DNA from: Ctenosaura bakeri
Taxonomy: Eukaryota > Chordata > Lepidosauria > Squamata > Iguanidae
Reading direction: 5' to 3'
Length of the DNA: 64,000 nucleotides
Assembly (NCBI GenBank): GCA_948474755.1
Contig: CAOLHI010001038.1
Span: 434,001-498,000 of the forward strand
The notes beneath the pieces were generated by a model that saw only the letters and a list, made by a program, of their open reading frames with translations, was not told the origin of the DNA and did no database searches. The translations under genes and the position numbers were made by a program. Positions 1-8,430 of this stretch are shown here, piece by piece; within the stretch, counting starts at the first letter, position 1, and each line of letters opens with the position of its first letter.

Positions 1-1009
1 AAATCTTAGAAGGCCTCCAGATCTTGCATCTCCCTCTAGACTTGAAGTGGAATCCATTTCAAAGCTGGGATTGTAGGCGGCAGAACCACAAATCATTTTA
101 GCAAATTGCAGAATCTATTTTGGAGATGACCTCTTGACTATGGCTTTGAAAACGTAACCTGTGAAGATCTGAAAAGTCCCTTAGTCAACACCCTTTGGAA
201 AAGACAATTTATTAGCTGGGGATAATAGAACCTTTCTTTTGGTATCTGTGCAAGCAGGAATGAAAGCAAAGAGAAATTTATGGCTGTATGCTTATTTATG
301 GACTGAGGGACGCCTTTGGTCAACGCTGACCTCAAGGAGATGCTACAAATTGCATTTTGCGTACAAGCCATTTCACATCACAACTACAGTGTAACTATGG
401 AAGAGAAACCAAACCCCCCCATACCCATATGTTTAAAGACAAGCACACATCAGCATACCCAAGGAATTATTTTAAATCACTAACTTCAAGTTTCTAGGTT
501 CATCTTCTTCTAAGCTTCTGGATCCCTCATTAGGTTCATCTCACGGGCCAGATCCTAATGTTCAAGCACAAGGGCAGAATAACATGTTACAAGCAACACA
601 AGACTGCCACTTATATTTTTGTACACCCAGAGAAGGTCGTTGTATGAGCAGGTTTCTACACAATTCGTTTTATGTGCTTAAAGCAGGGATGCAAACCTCA
701 ATAATGTCATCTTTGCACTGCAGGTAAAAACAAAGATTTCTGGTAATATTCAAGCATTCCAAAATGCTCCCAGGGGATATTCGGCATCAAAAAACCATTG
801 GATATTTTTGTGCAATAATCACACTTTATGTATGGAAAATGTGTGGGGGTTTTTGGTGACCCTCTCGACTGCAGTCCATGAAAGTAACTTTTCCAAGCTC
901 TGCCAGGGCCAGTTAAGCCTGAATCCTATGGTTTTTGATCAGTAAATAAAAGACAGAGAACATTCTTTCCATAAAATGAATTGGATCTTTAAACAGTTTT
1001 TTCTGTCTG
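1..1009. other. Unique non-coding stretch, no gene seen
   Basis: No open frame with coding character and no intact repeat are seen. A short match to dispersed family E (a GTAACTTTTCCAAG-like core) lies near 884-900; the same core recurs near 27055 and, less closely, near 43360. The rest looks like ordinary intergenic or intronic DNA of moderate GC. Confidence 0.5.
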
Positions 1010-1680
1010 TTTGACACAGTTCCTGCCTGAACCAGTTTTATTTTGGTGATGCAAGTGACATTTCCTTCATCCCAAAGTATTTCTTGGGACCTCTTAGCAT
1101 TGCCAAAGGCTTCTTATCCAGTTCAATTTAAATTAACCCAATAAATTCAGAGACGAAATGTATCTGTATTTGCTTGTGTGCTGTACTTTCTTGGGCCATT
1201 TCCACACTACGCTGCTGTAGTGCTATTATTCCACTTTCAACCTATCCTGTGGAATTCTGGGGTTTGTAGTTTCCTGAGGCCAAATTCTGGCTGAGAATTC
1301 CAAATGCCCCTCCCTAAACTGCAAACCCCAGCATTCCATAGGGGGTTGAAAGTGGAATAATAGCACTATAACAGTCTAGTGCGGAAATGGCCTTGAGAGC
1401 CAGTCAAAATGGCCATCGCCAAGTAAACACAGCTGTTGTCTCCAGGAAACAGATTAAACGGAGATCAAGTGAGGGAAAGAGGAGAGTTTGCACTGTATAA
1501 AATGACCTTAATGCTTAAACATTGCTAAAACATTCGAGCCCAATAACTATAGCTCTTGAACAGTAAGAACGGCTCAGTGGCAAGGGCGTGAAAATCAATT
1601 TTTGAAATGTTGCACGAGACTGGACGCATGATCAGGAGGAAGGACAAGGGGAAGGAGGGAGAGAAAGAAAACTGGGACAT
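1010..1680 (+). repeat. Copy 1 of a diverged ~480-bp duplicated sequence (partner near 4675-5160)
   Basis: Matching words occur in the same order in both places: TTTATTTTGG (near 1038 and 4702), TGCTTG (1171 and 4842), AACACAG followed by GTTGT (1426 and 4883), GAGATC-AGTGAG, then AATGTTG and GGAGG. Copy 1 is interrupted by MITE A1 at 1194-1392; copy 2 is not, so the MITE arrived after the duplication. Either a local duplication or two copies of an unrecognised old transposon would explain this. No coding potential is seen. Confidence 0.65.
1194..1392. mobile_element. Palindromic MITE, family A, copy A1 (long form)
   Basis: The ends are GGCCATTTCCACACTA and its approximate inverse TAGTGCGGAAATGGCC. 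The arms run through TATTATTCCACTTTCAAC and GGGGTTTG(T/C)AGTTT toward the centre. This long form keeps a non-palindromic core (GGCTGAGAATTC followed by CCCCTCCCT) that palindromic copies lack. It is non-autonomous with no ORF. Flanks TCTTGGG and CCTTGAG may be a decayed target duplication. A hAT origin is possible but not proven. Confidence 0.8.
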
Positions 1681-2474
1681 ACATTTAAGGAAAAAAGTGG
1701 AATGAAAGCCATGACTATCCAGCTAAAAAAGACCTGAAAACTCTTGATGCTTCCTGAGCTGTTTCCCCATCTAGAGGTGCCCACAAAGTGCCCACACAAT
1801 GCACAAAACATCTGCAAGCAAGCCCATGCTACCATGAACCCATTTGTCTTAAGGATATCGAAGACTCCTTCGCAACCCTCTTCCCCATTTTATTTTATTA
1901 TGAAACAGATTCATGTGGCTGTCTCTTCGAAAAGTGTACGAATCTGGAGAGAGTACTTAATAAAAACCCTTTTTCTAAATCCCCGTCCAAATTTGTGGCT
2001 TCACAATTTTCTGGAACTTCTCGGCAAATTGCAAGACTGTCAAAACAAACGGGAATGATAAAAGTCACCGGCAGGTCAGATGGGAGCAACTGGTTCTTTT
2101 AAAACACACCGAGAGAAACACATTAAGTCCTGGAACAACAACTATCCCCAAGAAACGTTTGGCTAGAAATCCTGGCCACACTTTAAAGCTGAGAATTTTG
2201 GAATAACGTGCGTGTGCTTTCACTTGCATGTGATTTTTCGACGGTAAACAGGTGCCTCCCTTTTTCTTCTTCTACTGTTTTCTCTCTTCTGCATGTTTTC
2301 TTTTTATCTGTATATTGTATTCTCCCCCTGCAACAAACCACTTAAACAATCATATCTCTCCCCTCCTTGCTAGAACTAATCCCTGTTCTTCCATAACTCA
2401 TCTGGTTATGTATAGTAAAGGCTAACCATTGACAAGAATTTTGGCCAGCTCACTTTTTGGCAAGAATGAATCAA
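1681..2474. other. Unique stretch, no gene supported
   Basis: Two overlapping 104-codon plus-strand frames (1744-2058, 1788-2102) occur here in different phases. Neither has recognisable domains and they overlap a minus-strand frame of 63 codons, as expected by chance. No repeat is recognised. Confidence 0.45.
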
Positions 2475-2477
2475 ATT

Positions 2478-2536
2478 CAGGTATTTGTTTATTTGGTTAA
2501 TATCCTGCCTTTCTCCCAGGCATGGGACCAAGGACA
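2478..2536 (-). repeat. Antisense LINE/SINE 3' tail module (L2-like), left half
   Basis: The sequence carries CCTGCCTTTCTCCCAGG followed by GGACCAAGGACAGCTAACA. It resembles the inverse of a tail common in lizard elements that ends in a gccgcc...gagtccc...ataaata pattern. It continues after the hAT insertion at 2818 (GCTTACAACATTGGTTAA). Similar pieces lie at 15860-15915, 18680-18740 and 51990-52060. Confidence 0.55.
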
Positions 2537-2544
2537 GCTAACAA

Positions 2545-2817
2545 GGGTGGTTCTTAACCTGGGGTCTGGGGATCCCTTGGGGTCCGGAGAGGCCTCACAG
2601 GGGGTCCGCGAAGCCCTGCTGCTGGAGGCCAACAGCTGTGGCAGCAACAGGGGCCCAGGGTCTGAGCACGGATTGGAACTCGAATCTCCAGAAGCCTTAA
2701 ATAAATAAATAAATATTTAAATTTGAACATTTAACTCTTGAGTTAAGTCTTGGGGGTCCCTGGAAACAAATTATATTTACAGGGGATCCCCGGTAAAGAA
2801 AAGTTTAAGAACCGCTG
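2545..2817. mobile_element. Non-autonomous hAT element, Charlie-like
   Basis: The ends form imperfect terminal inverted repeats, GGGTGGTTCTTAACCT on the left and AGTTTAAGAACCGCTG on the right. These match the general CAGNGGTTCT-type ends of Charlie-group hAT elements. Inside, GGGGATCCC motifs pair across the element (near 2569 and 2783). It is flanked by an 8-bp target duplication, GCTAACAA (2537-2544) and GCTTACAA (2818-2825), matching at 7 of 8 bases, which is the hAT hallmark. It contains an (AAAT)n tract near 2699-2716 and has no transposase. Confidence 0.8.
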
Positions 2818-2854
2818 GCTTACAACATTGGTTAATGCAAAAAAACAAGAGCCC

Positions 2855-2950
2855 TTCTAAACGTTAGGAAGATTTTTCTTTACTATAAGAGCTGTTCAAG
2901 AGCGGAATGGATCTTCTTAAGGACCTTCTTTGGAGGTCATTAAACAGAAG
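2855..2950 (+). mobile_element. CR1-like LINE 3' fragment
   Basis: The segment reads TAGGAAGATTTTTCTTTACT, then AGAGCTGTTCAAGAG, then CTTCTTTGGAGGTCATTAAA. This is the order seen in the longer CR1-like copy at 53530-53960. It stops exactly where MITE A2 starts, so A2 probably inserted into or truncated it. Confidence 0.65.
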
Positions 2951-3109
2951 TCATTTCTGCACTAGCGCGATGATTCCACTTTCAACCTCCTATGGAATCC
3001 TGGGGTTTGCAGTTTCAGGAGGGGCCGGCTGGAAACTGCAAACCCCAAGATTCCATAGGATGTTGAAAGTGGAATCATAGCACTATAACTGTCTAGTGTG
3101 GAAATGGCC
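2951..3109. mobile_element. Palindromic MITE, family A, copy A2 (short form)
   Basis: A left end CATTTCTGCACTAG pairs with the right end CTAGTGTGGAAATGGCC. The arms meet at GGAGGGGCCGGC without the long core found in A1. Flanks CAGAAG (left) and CAGAGT (right) may be remnants of a target duplication. Confidence 0.78.
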
Positions 3110-3345
3110 AGAGTATGGGTAGGCGTCTTCCAGGGGAGCTTCAGTTGTGTCTTCCTGCGTGGCAGAGGGTTGGCCTGGATACTCCTTGTGGTCTATGGAA
3201 ACTCTGACATTTCATGGTTCTCTGGACATACAATGAAAACAATATGTGGAAAGGTTTTCTTAAAAGACACAATTAAATAGGTGACCTCACTAAAATCACC
3301 AGCCAAGACCCTGCATTGGAGGCATCTCCTGATCCAACCCCCGAA
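3110..3345. other. Short stretch without recognised feature
   Basis: Nothing beyond small chance frames is seen between MITE A2 and repeat B1. Confidence 0.4.
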
Positions 3346-3546
3346 ACCCACCTTCAAAGCCTGCCAGCCATTCCGAGCAACGGGGTTCCGCAGCGCAGAT
3401 GAAAAGAGAAATGCAGGCCAACGTCACCGGCAAAGCATTGCGTGCTGGCGGGAGGAGGCTGGTCACCTCGTCTTGCAGGGCCCACTCACCAGCACTGCAG
3501 AACCCTCACACTCAGGACAGCTGACTGGCTTTTAAGGTGGGTTTCC
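3346..3546. repeat. Dispersed inverted-repeat element, family B, copy B1
   Basis: The left end CGAAACCCACCTTCAAAGCC is the inverse of the right end GGCTTTTAAGGTGGGTTTCC. The same ends bracket 54836-55100, and diverged right ends occur near 16715, 23290 and 49510. The interior is GC-rich and non-coding. Inferred to be a MITE-like element or subterminal repeat; class unknown. Confidence 0.6.
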
Positions 3547-3667
3547 GAGGCATTCATGCTCCTCCCAGACAATCCACCCCATACACTCAGGTCCTCTGGG
3601 GGGCCGTTTACTTAAACTGCAGGACTGGCAATGTTCACTCACGGGACCTTCTCATCCTGGAGATGGT

Positions 3668-3780
3668 GGCCATTTCCATCCTACTCTGTACCAGCAACCT
3701 GTGGAATTATGGGGTTTGTAGTTTACTGAGGCCAAAGAGCTCTCTGGCTGAGAATCCTAAATCCTGCTCTCTAAACTACT
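3668..3780. mobile_element. Palindromic MITE, family A, copy A3 (partial)
   Basis: It begins GGCCATTTCCATCCTACT and continues through GGGGTTTGTAGTTTACTGAG and GGCTGAGAATCCTAA. It then breaks off and passes directly into a SINE, so the right arm is missing. It is the long form with the GGCTGAGAAT core. Confidence 0.65.
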
Positions 3781-3784
3781 TACC

Positions 3785-3889
3785 TGCCCAAGGTCACCCA
3801 GTGGGTCTCCATGCCTGAGCCGGGAATGGAACTCGGGTCTCCAGAGCCGTACTCCAATGCTCAAATCACTACATCACACTGGCTAGCTT
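3785..3889 (-). mobile_element. Squamate tRNA-derived SINE, truncated
   Basis: Read on the minus strand the element has a tRNA-like head (CACTGGCTAGC side). A plus-strand segment CCCAAGGTCACCCAGTGGG is the family's conserved body. The Bov-B-like 3' tail is missing, cut at the junction with MITE A3. Confidence 0.7.
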
Positions 3890-4339
3890 ACTTCTGTCTA
3901 CACACACACATCTCCAAGCCACCTGTGCATTCCAAGTCTGCATTCACATTGTCAATAGGATGAGAACAGTTACCAGAGATCTCGCTTTGGCCGTTCCCAG
4001 ATGACTTCCTTCTCCATTCGAGTTCCAAAGCATAACATCATGCTCAACTGAGGTAATGCGGATGAGTCATGTCATGTGAGAACAACCTTGGTCCTCAAGC
4101 TACTTTGCTTAGCATGCTTCCCACTCTTCCCTCTGGGGAGAAATTTGGGGTTTAAGTGGTTTTTAAAAGATTGCTAGCCCAGTTTGCTCAAGAGGATTAG
4201 CTCCTAAGCTGTTTTCCTTGGCAGCTTTCCCATAAACACAACGGCTGGCCTCTGGTTGGCGTGTTTTACGCAGACGTAAGGTCCCTTACACAGGCGGTGG
4301 CACTTTTCGGGCTGTGGCGTAATGTCGGTATTGTGAAAC
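3890..4339. other. Unique stretch, no gene supported
   Basis: It includes a short CA-rich spot near 3900. A 189-codon plus-strand frame starts at 4261, but it runs through repeat C1 and the duplicated sequence and has no recognisable domain. Confidence 0.4.
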
Positions 4340-4520
4340 TGGAGTTCCTCGTGTGTAACTGTTGCACGTGCAGCTGCACATTCTTTGTCAGTGCCTCCCT
4401 AGTGTACCAGTATATTCACAAATATGCATCTGGTTGCACAATGTTGGTGTTCAGAAGAAGGGCTGTGTGGCACAACAACCAACTATGTAAGCACAGACAT
4501 ACCTTAATTAACAAAGCAAG
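4340..4520. repeat. TGCA-rich dispersed repeat, family C, copy C1 (diverged)
   Basis: The segment is dense in TGCAC and TTGCACAAT words (TGTTGCACGTGCAGCTGCAC, GGTTGCACAATGTTGG). Similar TGCA-rich segments occur near 12940, 31700, 35380, 45300 and 47600. Family membership of this copy is weaker than for the 35-kb and 45-kb copies. Confidence 0.4.
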
Positions 4521-4674
4521 TGCGGAGAATGAAGCTCCTTTTCACAAAGGGTTCTCATGCCCACTTTACTCCCTTTTTAAAAAATTCCTCATCCTCTGTC
4601 TAGTTGGAATTCTTTTTAGCAGCATTGGCAGAAGGCTAAACTGCCTCCAGGTGGGCAAAATGTCTTTGGAAGAC

Positions 4675-5160
4675 TCAGTTTTTGTTCCTATACAAACCAA
4701 CTTTATTTTGGAGAACCACCTGACCTTGTCCTCATGGCAAAAAATGTCCTCAGAGCTTGCAGCACTACGAAAAAATTTTTATTTACACTCCCCAGGTCAG
4801 TTTGGATTAATCCAGTCCTTTCTGAAATGAAATATTTCAGTTGCTTGCAGTGTGTATCTGCTGTTAAGATGGCCACTGAGTGAACACAGCCGTTGTTTCC
4901 AAGATACAGGTTCAACAGAGATCCAGTGAGCGACGGAGGAATTTTAGCATGGAAACAAAATGATCTTAAGGTTTAACTGCTATATTATTGCTAAAGGATG
5001 TTAGCACTTTGAGTTTAGCCCCTGAATACTAACACTTATAAAAAAGGCTGAGTGGACATTGGTTAAAATCAGCTTCTGAAATGTTGGATGGTACTGAATG
5101 TATTAGTGATCAGTGAGAAAGAAGGGCGTGAGGGATGGAAGGACGGAGGGAAACCCAGGA
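4675..5160 (+). repeat. Copy 2 of the diverged ~480-bp duplicated sequence
   Basis: This is the partner of 1010-1680 and lacks a MITE where copy 1 has A1, so it preserves the pre-insertion state. It ends in an AG-rich patch (GGATGGAAGGACGGAGGG) that also closes copy 1. Confidence 0.65.
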
Positions 5161-5268
5161 TACAAACCTGGGAACGTGCGAGTAAAATAAAAACAAAATA
5201 GAACTGGGAATTTTCAAGGTAGTCTGGTTTAGCTCTTTGACAGAGAAGAGCAAGCCTAAAATCTCACG

Positions 5269-5447
5269 GGCCATTTCCACACTACACTCTTATAGCGCGA
5301 TTATTCCACTTTCAACATCCTATGGAATCCTGGGGTTTGCAGTTTCGGGAGGGGCCGGCCGGCCCCTCCCGAAACTGCAAACCCCAGGATTCCATAGGAT
5401 GTTGAAAGTGGAATAATCGTGCTATAAGAGTGCAGTGCAGAAATGGT
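5269..5447. mobile_element. Palindromic MITE, family A, copy A4 (near-perfect hairpin)
   Basis: The two arms pair almost perfectly for about 72 bp around the centre GGGGCCGGCCGGCCCC, with no loop. Both arms carry the private variant CGATTATTCC (inverse GGAATAATCG) where most copies have CTATTATTCC, and both read CTCTTATAG at the same place. Flanks TCACGGG and TCATGGT may be a target duplication. Confidence 0.85.
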
Positions 5448-6373
5448 CATGGTGAGTTCATAGGAGAGATTCAAACCAGAGACTTACTAACTCATTGTTC
5501 TGCCACTCGTGTAAGCCACTTAGATTAGAGTTGCTAATTGTGACAAACATGATTAATGGATTGTACCACTTTTAGCCACATGATTCTCATTTCTGCAGCG
5601 GTCGTGTATTAGCAGGTCATTTTTCTCCTCCTTAAATTTGTGTCCCCTTTCGGAAGGTGATGCCCCATCGATTCTTGATCTGTGCTTGAGCCAACACGCA
5701 GGCAACAGACATCTATGGAAATTATATAGAGTTTCTCCTCCCTTATGTAATTTATGTCAACCTCCTGAAACACTGTGAAATTCAGGTCCTTAATGCGCTT
5801 CACTGTCAGGGTAATGAAAAGTCCCTTCTTCTGAGATTGTGTGCTTGTTAAGTTGTAGTTTGGTTTAAAAATATAATTAAAGACAGAAGCCATTTAGGAA
5901 GGAAGGCTTAAGAAACCCAGGTTGCATTTGAAGGAAATTAAAGGCAGGAAGCCCCAGGGACATTATACACTTGCACCACAATTATCATTAAACAAAACAG
6001 ACCATTATTTATGTAGCGTCATAAATTCACTCCACTAATTCACAGGAATGAGATATGAGCCCCGGCAAAAGATACTCATGTACAGATACAGACACGAAGG
6101 GGGCTGCCGCGTTTCATCCTTGCGAGGATATAAGATCCAGTCCGAAGGATTTGTGGGGCAGGGGCTCCAACGGCTAACATGGGAGGTAGGTGAAGGTACC
6201 CTCACCAGCCCTGTTGCCTGTTGTGCCACACAGATGACTTGGGACATGTGCCGGGATCCGAGATCTTCTCCTGAGCTTCAATGACATAACAGCCCCCCCC
6301 AAACCTACCTTAAGAGCCAGCAGCTGGATCCGGGGAAGGAGGTCCATTCAGCTTCCAATCAGGGTGCAAGCAT
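5448..6373. other. Unique stretch, no gene seen
   Basis: Short chance frames only (94 codons on minus at 5609-5893). No repeat is recognised. Confidence 0.45.
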
Positions 6374-6377
6374 GATT

Positions 6378-6442
<65 letters not shown>
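6374..6442. repeat. Tetranucleotide microsatellite (ATTT)n then (ACTT)n
   Basis: About 35 bp of ATTT units passes into about 33 bp of ACTT units through a single-base change in the unit. Confidence 0.95.
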
Positions 6443-6539
6443 ACACTCTTTTCACCAAAAGGTGGAACATTGACATAGACGATCGGCGACAAAGACAATA
6501 ATACGTAACACTGCAACAATGCATGGAATGAAATCCCCA

Positions 6540-7205
6540 ACACAGACTAGAGCAGAACAGAATTAAGTAGAACAGCAAATTGGAACAGAACAGAATAGAA
6601 AATTAGAAAAGAATAAAGCAGCATAGCATAGAATAGAATATAGAATAGGGCAGAATAGAGTAGCATAGCATACCCATTTCTGCACTAGCCTGTTATAGTG
6701 CTATTATTCCACTTGCAACATCCTATGGAATCCTGGGGTTTGCAGTTTCGGGAGGGGTTTGCAGTTTGCCTGGCCCCTCCAGAAACTGCAAACCCCAGGA
6801 TTCCATAGGATGTTGCAAGTGGAATCATAGCGCTATAACAGCCTAGTGCGGAAATATACATAGCATAGGATAGAGCAGAATACGATAAAGTAGGATAGAA
6901 TAGAACAGAAATGAACAGAAGAGAGCAAAATAGAATAGACCAGGATAGGATGGGATAGGATAGGATAGGATAGGATAGGATAGGGCGGAACAGAATAAAG
7001 TAGAATGGCAAATTAAAAGAGAATAGAAAAATGAGAATAAATGGAATTGAATGTAATAGAGTAGAATAGAGTAGCATAGCATGGCATAGCACAGGACAGA
7101 AAAGAAGAGAGTAGAGTAGGATAGAATACAGCAAAATAGAGTAAAGTAGAATAGAATAGAGTAGAGTAGAGCAAAATAGAGTAGAGTAGAATGGGACAGG
7201 ACAGG
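6540..7205. repeat. Pentanucleotide satellite tract (AGAATA/GGATA-type)
   Basis: The tract is degenerate tandem AGAAT/AGAGT/AGGAT-type pentamers, purest at about 6946-6984 (GGATA repeated). On the minus strand it is open for 189 codons as a low-complexity Ser/Tyr/Leu/Phe-rich frame, which is an artefact of the repeat. MITE A5 is inserted inside it (6673-6856). Confidence 0.9.
6673..6856. mobile_element. Palindromic MITE, family A, copy A5, inside the satellite
   Basis: Both arms carry CTTGCAAC (inverse GTTGCAAG) where most copies read CTTTCAAC. The same variant appears in the half copy A15 at 60432-60517. Satellite sequence lies on both sides (TAGCATAGCATA left, ATAGCATAGG right), so the element landed inside an existing array. 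Confidence 0.85.
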
Positions 7206-7210
7206 ACAAA

Positions 7211-7388
7211 GCCAATGCGGTGTAGTGGTGAGTGTTGAGGAGACAGGGGTTCAAATCCCTGCTCAGCTATGGAAACCCCTTGGGTGAACATAGGTCACCT
7301 TCTCTCAGTCTCAGAGGAACACCCTGGGAACCCCCCTCTGAAGAACTCTTGCCCTGAAAATGCTAGGGAAGGGTTGCCATAAGTCTGA
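7211..7388 (+). mobile_element. Squamate tRNA-derived SINE (Bov-B-like tail)
   Basis: The tRNA-like head contains GGTGTAGTGGTGAGTG and the B-box-like GGGTTCAAATCCC. The body follows with CTCTCAGTCTCAGAGGAA, and the tail ends in GGGTTGCCATAAGTC. A pol III promoter of the type 2 kind is implied by the head; activity is unknown. Confidence 0.8.
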
Positions 7389-7389
7389 G

Positions 7390-7617
7390 CTCCAGCATGA
7401 TGTAGTGGCTTGAATGCCGGGTTAGAATCCAGGAGACTACAGTTCCCATCCTTGCTCAGCCATGGAGGCCCAGCAGATGACACTGGGTGAGTCCCACTCT
7501 TCTCTCAGCCCAAGGGGAAAGCCATAGCCAACCTTGTCTGATTAAATCCTGCCACGAAAACACCGGGAGATGGTTTGTATACGTTAGAAAGGGCTTGAAG
7601 GCACACAACTGCAACCA
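7390..7617 (+). mobile_element. Squamate tRNA-derived SINE, second in tandem
   Basis: It starts right after the previous SINE with CAGCATGATGTAGTGGC, continues through CTTGCTCAGCCATGG and TCTCTCAGCCCAAG, and ends CTTGAAGGCACACAACTG, the typical 3' terminus of the family. The head-to-tail pair suggests insertion at the A-rich end of the first copy. Confidence 0.8.
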
Positions 7618-8184
7618 CAAAGTCCTTGATGTAAGAAGGCCCACCTGTTCTTCTTGCAGAAAGTTCCCCTCCTGCCCTTTCCCCAAAGCCTGCAAAGACC
7701 AGCCGCGATGGGAGAATGACTTAAACCGGGTTTCCCACATCAATCCACCAGAGAGCACTCTCCTAACATTGGTAAAGTTCCACCAACGAAGCTGTTTAGC
7801 AATCAGTTTCGCCACCTCCCAAGAGGCTTTGGCGAAGAGCGCAGCTGCGCGGTGGAGAGCGCGCTCGCAGGAGGGCACATCCAGGTTAAGAAAACATTGA
7901 CTTATGTCTGCAAGTGGTTCGAGGGTCAATTGCTACCAAGACATCCCCGGGTGGGGAAAAAGAAAACCACAGGAGGAGTAGCAGCCGCTGTTATCTCCCA
8001 GAAAACAAAACACTCTGCCAGGCCAGAAATCCTTTGTTTTGCTGGACACAGTGAGACCTAAGCAGTCATGATATAGAAAGCACTCACTGCAATCAAATCC
8101 CTCTGTATTTGCATCCCTCTAACGGCCACTGCAGTTTTAATAAGTCTACTTTGTACCAAGAAATATGACCAGCAAGCTAATATT
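7618..8184. other. Unique stretch with a CpG-rich patch
   Basis: Between about 7785 and 7875 CpG dinucleotides are locally frequent (GCGAAGAGCGCAGCTGCGCG, GAGCGCGCTCGCAGG), unlike most of the window. A 157-codon minus frame and a 137-codon plus frame overlap here, and neither has recognised domains. Confidence 0.45.
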
Positions 8185-8430
8185 GCTGTGTGCCTTCGAA
8201 TCATTTTTTACTTATGGCAATCCTAGGACAAACTGATCATGGGATTTTCCAGGCAGAATATGTTCAGGGTCGGGGGGGGGTCGGCCTTATCTTCTTCTGA
8301 GGCTGAGAGAGTGTGACTTGCCCAAGCTCACCCAGTGGATTTCCATGGCCGAGGAAGGATTCGAACCCTGCTCTCCCAGTGTTGTAGTCCAACATGCAAA
8401 TCACTATGCCACAGTGGCTCTGAAATGACT
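8185..8430 (-). mobile_element. Squamate tRNA-derived SINE, nearly full length
   Basis: On the plus strand it begins with the tail inverse (GTGTGCCTTCGAATCATT), runs through GAGGCTGAGAGAGTGTGACT and ends with the head inverse (ACTATGCCACAGTGGCTCTG). A G-run near 8270-8280 interrupts the middle. Confidence 0.82.

Noticed and set aside
4261..4830. 189-codon plus-strand frame
   Set aside because: Runs through repeat C1 and the duplicated sequence, has no recognised domain, and is not open in the diverged partner copy.
6685..7254. 189-codon minus-strand frame rich in Ser, Tyr, Leu and Phe
   Set aside because: It is the pentanucleotide satellite and MITE A5 read as protein.
7211..7270. tRNA-like sequence with B-box motif
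   Set aside because: It is the head of a SINE; no complete cloverleaf or anticodon arm can be drawn, and the same head recurs in other SINE copies.
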